Shown here one piece after another: positions 60,378 to 64,000 of a stretch of DNA of 64,000 nt. How positions within the stretch are numbered: the first letter of the stretch is position 1; each line of letters starts with the position of its first letter. The translations under genes and the position numbers were made by a program. A model generated the notes under the pieces. That model did not search any database. It was not told the origin of the DNA and saw only the letters and a list, made by a program, of their open reading frames with translations. The stretch is from Acidobacteriaceae bacterium (GTDB lineage Bacteria > Acidobacteriota > Terriglobia > Terriglobales > Acidobacteriaceae), in contig JAPWKE010000003.1 in the NCBI GenBank assembly GCA_028283655.1, forward strand, positions 3,410,001-3,474,000. Reading direction: 5' to 3'.

Positions 60378-60914
60378 ATGGCGATCGAAGCAAAAGAATT
60401 TCAGAAGCTTATCGAGCAGCACCAGCGCATGGTCTTCTCTATCGCTCTGCGCGTTGCAGGCGAGTACGGCGCTGCGGAAGAGGTCGCGCAGGACGTTTTC
60501 CTCGAGCTGTATCGCTCAGGCGAACGGTTGGAGAGCGCAGACCATACGAAGTTCTGGCTGCGCCGCGTCACGGTGCACCGTGCGACCGACGTGCTGCGCA
60601 GGCAGTCGCGCCAGCCAGAGGTCGATGCGGACGAGTGGATGGACGACGTCCACACACCGTCGTCGCAGGACGGTGAAGCCCTGCCGGGCTACGCCGTAGC
60701 CGCGCGGCTGGACGAGCTGCTGCGGGCGTTGCCGGAGGCGATGCGTGTGCCGGTGGTCTTGCGTTACCAGGAAGACATGTTGCCGGAGGAAATTGCGCGG
60801 TTGTTGAACCAGCCGCTGGCAACGGTGAAGAGCAACCTGCAGCGCGGGTTGAAGCTGATGCGCCGCAAGGCGGAAGTGACGATGAAGGAGTATGTACGCG
60901 ATGGACGAGCGTAA
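60378..60914 (+). CDS. ECF-type RNA polymerase sigma factor (second)
   Basis: A 178-residue sigma factor starting at ATG 60378 with AGGAAG upstream; a GTG at 60351 adds nine residues. Region 2 is FSIALRVAGEYGAAEEVAQDVFLELYRSG; region 4 is LPEEIARLLNQPLATVKSNLQRGLKLMRRK. It is translated together with a TM protein (60901) that overlaps its end by 14 bp, and precedes a secreted protein, so a sigma/anti-sigma/target set is likely. Confidence 0.9.
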   Translation: MAIEAKEFQKLIEQHQRMVFSIALRVAGEYGAAEEVAQDVFLELYRSGERLESADHTKFWLRRVTVHRATDVLRRQSRQPEVDADEWMDDVHTPSSQDGEALPGYAVAARLDELLRALPEAMRVPVVLRYQEDMLPEEIARLLNQPLATVKSNLQRGLKLMRRKAEVTMKEYVRDGRA

Positions 60915-61302
60915 CGACATTCAGGAAGAAGCCATCTCCGCACAGGACGCGGCGTTTGAGCGCGCGCTGAAGGCCGCGATGGTGCGCCTCGACGCACCTG
61001 AGGCAATGTTGCAGCGAGTGATGAAGGCGTCTGGAGCAACGGCCTCGCAGGAGAACCGCGTCCTCGCGTTCGATGCGCAGCGCGTCAGGCCGATGCTCTC
61101 GCGCACACGCTGGAACGCCTGGATCGGCGGCGCGGTGGCCGCGGTGCTGGCGATCGGTGTCTTCACCGCAGAAGGCGTGCATCGCCACCGCGAGCACGTG
61201 CAGGCCGAGCAGCAGTTTGCCGAAGCGCAGGCTATCACCGAGCGCACGCTGCAGCACACACGCGAGCAGTTGCAGCGCGCAGGAATTTCGATCGAGCAGT
61301 AA
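60901..61302 (+). CDS. Putative anti-sigma-like single-pass membrane protein
   Basis: A 133-residue protein starting at ATG 60901 with AAGGAG ten bases upstream. The first 70 residues are charged and helical (EEAISAQDAAFERALKAAMVRLDAPEAM), followed by one membrane helix (WNAWIGGAVAAVLAIGVFTA) and a helical periplasmic tail rich in Q, E and R (EQQFAEAQAITERTLQHTREQLQRAG). It overlaps the sigma gene. Such pairs normally regulate each other; no zinc-finger HxxxCxxC motif is visible, so it is an atypical partner. Confidence 0.72.
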   Translation: MDERNDIQEEAISAQDAAFERALKAAMVRLDAPEAMLQRVMKASGATASQENRVLAFDAQRVRPMLSRTRWNAWIGGAVAAVLAIGVFTAEGVHRHREHVQAEQQFAEAQAITERTLQHTREQLQRAGISIEQ

Positions 61303-61348
61303 CGGACGTATCGAGCAGTAAAAACTTTGAGAGACGGAGGGCAGTGCG

Positions 61349-62245
61349 ATGAAAAAGGCAATGGTGGCAGCAGCGATGTTGGTGGGCGCAGGAGCAATGT
61401 TTGCGCAGAGCACGGCGACGATTCGTGCCGTGAATCATGGGACCGAATCGCGGACGTTCACGCTGACGTCCAGCGGCGAAGGCATGATGCGGGTAAGTGC
61501 GCAGGGGGCTGGCGAAGAGCCGCAGGGCAAGGACGAGCTCTTTGCTGGCACAGAGGTCTTCGAGAAGAACGCGACCGAGGTCACGGACATCAGCATGGAC
61601 CCCAGCACGCTGAGCATGGTCGGCGGCAAGAACGCTTCCAGCGCCCGCCGCATGGTGTTGAACACCGTGCGTACGTATGAGTACGACCAGCCGGGCATGT
61701 ACAACATGGCGGAGGTCGACAAGATTCGCCAGCGCCTGAACACGGGTGATTGGCACTGCTCCGTACACACGCGCAACCTGAAGACCGGCGAGTCGACCGA
61801 CGTGTGCTCGAAGACACGCACGGACGGCTACAGCGAGCAGGCGATCATCTCGGTGGAGAAGAAGGAGCTTACGTTTATCCACCGCGTATCGCGCGTAGGT
61901 GCGGGCGGCGGTGGCGAGAGCTCGCTGCTCGGCGGCACGGACGGCGTCTTCTACGGCAGCCCCTCGTTCCTCCTGCTGAACACGCTCCCCGGCGAGATGG
62001 CAGCGTTACGCGCTGAGATTCAGGCGACGGTCGCAGGAGCGAACGTTGCTCAGCTTCGCGGCCTCGGCGACCTCAATCGCGACGTCCTCAGGATGAGAAT
62101 GAATGAGATTCACCCGATGCCGCAGAAGCAGTTCGAGAAACTGCGGATCTTCATCAAGCCTGCTCCTGCAGCGGCTCCCGCACCTGCGCCGCAAGTTGTT
62201 CCCGACCCAGTCGCGCCGCCTGCTCCGGCAAAGCCCCTAGAATAA
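61349..62245 (+). CDS. Secreted protein of unknown function
   Basis: A 298-residue protein with GGAGG nine bases before ATG 61349 and a signal peptide (MKKAMVAAAMLVGAGAMFAQ). Residues ~20-220 are beta-rich with a likely disulfide (WHCSVH...DVCSKT). The C-terminal ~35 residues are Ala/Pro-rich (PAPAAAPAPAPQ). The TAA overlaps the ribosome-binding site (AAGGAG) of tgt, so the genes are probably coupled. The link to the preceding sigma pair suggests a regulated target, by inference. No known family is recognised. Confidence 0.62.
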   Translation: MKKAMVAAAMLVGAGAMFAQSTATIRAVNHGTESRTFTLTSSGEGMMRVSAQGAGEEPQGKDELFAGTEVFEKNATEVTDISMDPSTLSMVGGKNASSARRMVLNTVRTYEYDQPGMYNMAEVDKIRQRLNTGDWHCSVHTRNLKTGESTDVCSKTRTDGYSEQAIISVEKKELTFIHRVSRVGAGGGGESSLLGGTDGVFYGSPSFLLLNTLPGEMAALRAEIQATVAGANVAQLRGLGDLNRDVLRMRMNEIHPMPQKQFEKLRIFIKPAPAAAPAPAPQVVPDPVAPPAPAKPLE

Positions 62246-62251
62246 GGAGCG

Positions 62252-63454
62252 ATGTCGCTAGAGTTCGAAGTTCAGAAAACAAGTGAAGCCGGAGGTCGCC
62301 GCGCAGAGCTGCGGCTTCCGCACGGAGCCGTGCAGACCCCGGTATTCATGCCGGTGGGCACGGCTGCCACTGTAAAGACGGTGGCCCAGGATGTGATCGA
62401 AACCCTTGGCCCGGCGAAGGAAGACGGCACGCCGCGCGGCGCGGAGATCATCCTCGCCAATACCTATCACCTGTACCTGCGGCCCGGCCATGAGCTGATC
62501 CGCCGCGCTGGCGGCGTACATCGCTTCATGAGCTGGCAGCGCCCCATGCTGACGGACTCCGGCGGCTTCCAGGTCTTTTCGCTCTCTGCGCTGCGCAAGA
62601 TCACCGACGACGGCGTCGAGTTCCGCTCGCATCTCGACGGCTCCAAGCACTTCTTCTCGCCCGAGCACTCCATGGCCGTGCAGATCGCCCTCGGCGCCGA
62701 CATCATGATGGCCTTTGACGAGTGCGTCGAAACGCCCGCCACGTGGGAACGTACCAGGCAGTCGATGGGCCTGACCCACGCATGGGCGCAGCGTTCGCTC
62801 GACTACTGGAAGCAGCACCGCCACGAAGTCCCGTGGGCGCAGCCGCTTGCCCATGCCGCCACCGAGTTCACAAAGGCCTACGATCACCAACACTTCGAAG
62901 GCAGGCATCAGGCGCTCTTCGGCATCGTCCAGGGCGGCATGTACAAAGACCTCCGCAAGGAGTCTGCCGAGCGGCTCGTCGAGATGGACTTCCCCGCGTA
63001 CGCCATCGGTGGTCTCGCCGTCGGTGAGCCCCGCGAAGTCACCCGCGAGATGATCGCCCACACGCTGGAGTTCCTGCCGAAAGACAAGCCTCGCTACGTC
63101 ATGGGCGTCGGCTACCCCGACGAGATCGAAGAGTACGCCCGCATGGGGGTAGACATGATGGACTGCGTTCTGCCCACACGCGCAGGCCGCCACGGCCTCG
63201 TCTTCACACGCGAAAACCCTGCCGACCGCGCCAGCACGCCTATCCGCATGAACGTGAAGAAGCTGGAGTTTGCCGAAGACCAGCGCCCGATCGACGAAGG
63301 CTGCGGTTGCCGCGTTTGCCAGCGGTATACGCGGGCGTATCTGCGCCACCTGTTCCACAGCGGCGAACCTCTCGGCGCCATGCTGAACTCGATCCACAAC
63401 CTCCACTTTTACCTGGAGACGATGGACAGAGTAAGGAAAGATCTTTCCTCGTAA
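62252..63454 (+). CDS. tgt: tRNA-guanine transglycosylase
   Basis: A 400-residue TIM-barrel enzyme that exchanges guanine 34 in GUN-anticodon tRNAs for the queuosine precursor. Key blocks are TPVFMPVGTAATVK, the TDSGGFQVFSL segment with the catalytic-base Asp, MMAFDECVETPA, FGIVQGGMYKDLRKES, VGEPREV, MGVGYPDEI, and MDCVLPTRAGRHGLVFT with the nucleophilic Asp. The zinc site is in GCGCRVCQRYTRAYLRHL. Length is normal. The AAGGAG starts inside the stop of the preceding gene. Confidence 0.96.
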   Translation: MSLEFEVQKTSEAGGRRAELRLPHGAVQTPVFMPVGTAATVKTVAQDVIETLGPAKEDGTPRGAEIILANTYHLYLRPGHELIRRAGGVHRFMSWQRPMLTDSGGFQVFSLSALRKITDDGVEFRSHLDGSKHFFSPEHSMAVQIALGADIMMAFDECVETPATWERTRQSMGLTHAWAQRSLDYWKQHRHEVPWAQPLAHAATEFTKAYDHQHFEGRHQALFGIVQGGMYKDLRKESAERLVEMDFPAYAIGGLAVGEPREVTREMIAHTLEFLPKDKPRYVMGVGYPDEIEEYARMGVDMMDCVLPTRAGRHGLVFTRENPADRASTPIRMNVKKLEFAEDQRPIDEGCGCRVCQRYTRAYLRHLFHSGEPLGAMLNSIHNLHFYLETMDRVRKDLSS

Positions 63455-63631
63455 CAACAGTTGGAGTTTTCTGAATCTATCCTCCTGAGCCACAGGCGAA
63501 GGGCCTGCCAGTCGCCGCAGGATCACTTCCACACGCCCAAACACCGTGGATCTCCGCATCCCGGCTTTCCGGCACTCCTCGCGCTCGTGGCGCTGCCTTC
63601 TTCCCTCGCTCACCACGGCTTCCAACGAAGG

Positions 63632-63686
63632 GGCACGGTTTCAGCCGTGCCATCAGGCTCCTATGCAGGAACGGGGCTTTAGCCCC
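63632..63686. repeat. REP-like double-hairpin element, copy 2
   Basis: GGCACGG-TTTCAG-CCGTGCC (63632-63651) followed by GGGGCTTTAGCCCC (63673-63686), 21 bases apart, as in copy 1 at 7062-7116. The second hairpin contains the stop codon of the MATE gene, so the element overlaps the coding end. Confidence 0.75.
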
Positions 63687-64000
63687 TGAGGCCTACTTCT
63701 TCACCAAGCCGCCCGGTCAGCCGGTGCCACGCCCACAGCAGCCCCACAGCGGCGACGGAAAGCGAGATCGCCAAACCCATCCAAAGCCCTCGCGGGCCGA
63801 GGTGGGCATGGAAACCAAGCATGTACCCAAGCGGCATTCCCACCAGCCAGTAGGCGACGATCTGCGTCCAGAGCGGCGTCGTCGTGTGGCCTGCGCCGCG
63901 CATCGCGCCGGTCGCGGTGATCTGGATGCCGTCAAAGAACTGGAAGCATGCGGCGATGCTCAGCAGCGGTGCGGCGGCGGCCACGACCGCGGCGTCGGGT
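63679..64000 (-). CDS. MATE-family efflux transporter, C-terminal part
   Basis: The last ~107 residues of a gene that runs off the right edge on the minus strand. Helices AAAPLLSIAACFQFFDGIQITATGAMRGAG, TPLWTQIVAYWLVGMPLGYML, and GLWMGLAISLSVAAVGLLWAW match the C-terminal half of NorM/MATE proteins, where a D/Q-x-Q...GxxRGxG motif is usual. It exports cationic drugs or metabolites by Na+ or H+ exchange. The stop codon (TAA on the minus strand) lies within the hairpin of the repeat at 63673-63686. Confidence 0.85.
   Translation of the reverse strand, partial: PDAAVVAAAAPLLSIAACFQFFDGIQITATGAMRGAGHTTTPLWTQIVAYWLVGMPLGYMLGFHAHLGPRGLWMGLAISLSVAAVGLLWAWHRLTGRLGEEVGLRG

Overview
This window reads as chromosomal, G+C-rich DNA of a Gram-negative bacterium. 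The best guess is an Acidobacteriota of the Terriglobia/Acidobacteriaceae type (Granulicella, Edaphobacter, Terriglobus and relatives). This placement is inference. It rests on the outer-membrane genes lpxC and lptD, a planctomycete/acidobacterial-type cytochrome c domain, an actinobacterial-style GT4 glycogen synthase, several secreted proteins of unknown family, and short palindromic intergenic repeats. No rRNA, tRNA, CRISPR array, insertion sequence or prophage was recognised. About 58 genes are supported, most of them ordinary housekeeping genes. Both edges cut a membrane-protein gene: DedA family at the left, MATE family at the right.

Layout. 1-9.7 kb: DedA start, a large lipoprotein, a (CCGACAA)13 heptamer array in front of a histone-H1-like protein, a DUF5715/M15-like secreted protein, a single-heme cytochrome, ruvB with a divergent Nmad2-like gene, an FmdB zinc ribbon, two small membrane proteins and moaA. 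9.8-20.8 kb: a GAF-GGDEF cyclase, a secreted protein, galU, a DUF885 hydrolase, a TonB-C-like protein, mfd with an unusual insertion, and a low-G+C GNAT-like gene next to an A+T-rich gap. 21-27.6 kb: an envelope cluster (lptD, lpxC, formate/nitrite-family channel) and a divergent RDD protein with a long coiled-coil front half. 27.7-37.4 kb: membrane GGDEF cyclase, murQ, MFS exporter, a BamE-like-tail protein, a secreted esterase, ppc, and a ketopantoate-reductase gene.

37.4-42.2 kb is a plus-strand run hscB - class B3 metallo-beta-lactamase-like gene - hscA - ferredoxin - GNAT. It is an Isc chaperone set interrupted by a periplasmic hydrolase. 42.2-45.6 kb: a UDP-sugar epimerase/dehydrogenase pair (4-base overlap) and an aldo/keto reductase. 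45.8-50 kb: two small secreted proteins, a DUF3592-like protein, then hslV and hslU split by a lower-G+C two-gene nucleotidyltransferase module. 50-55.6 kb: two membrane glycosyltransferases, transaldolase and a GT4 glycogen synthase. 55.7-63.5 kb: an ECF sigma factor translationally coupled to a TonB-like protein, a membrane protein followed by a stand-alone FkbH-type HAD/GNAT enzyme, a second ECF sigma/anti-sigma-like pair with a secreted protein, and tgt.

The observations most worth following are these: the nucleotidyltransferase module inside hslVU, the Nmad2-like gene beside ruvB, the B3 metallo-beta-lactamase-like gene inside the hsc operon, the orphan FkbH enzyme, and the repeat families. 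The repeats comprise heptamer arrays, an 87-bp triple-hairpin element in two copies, and a double-hairpin REP-like element in two copies.
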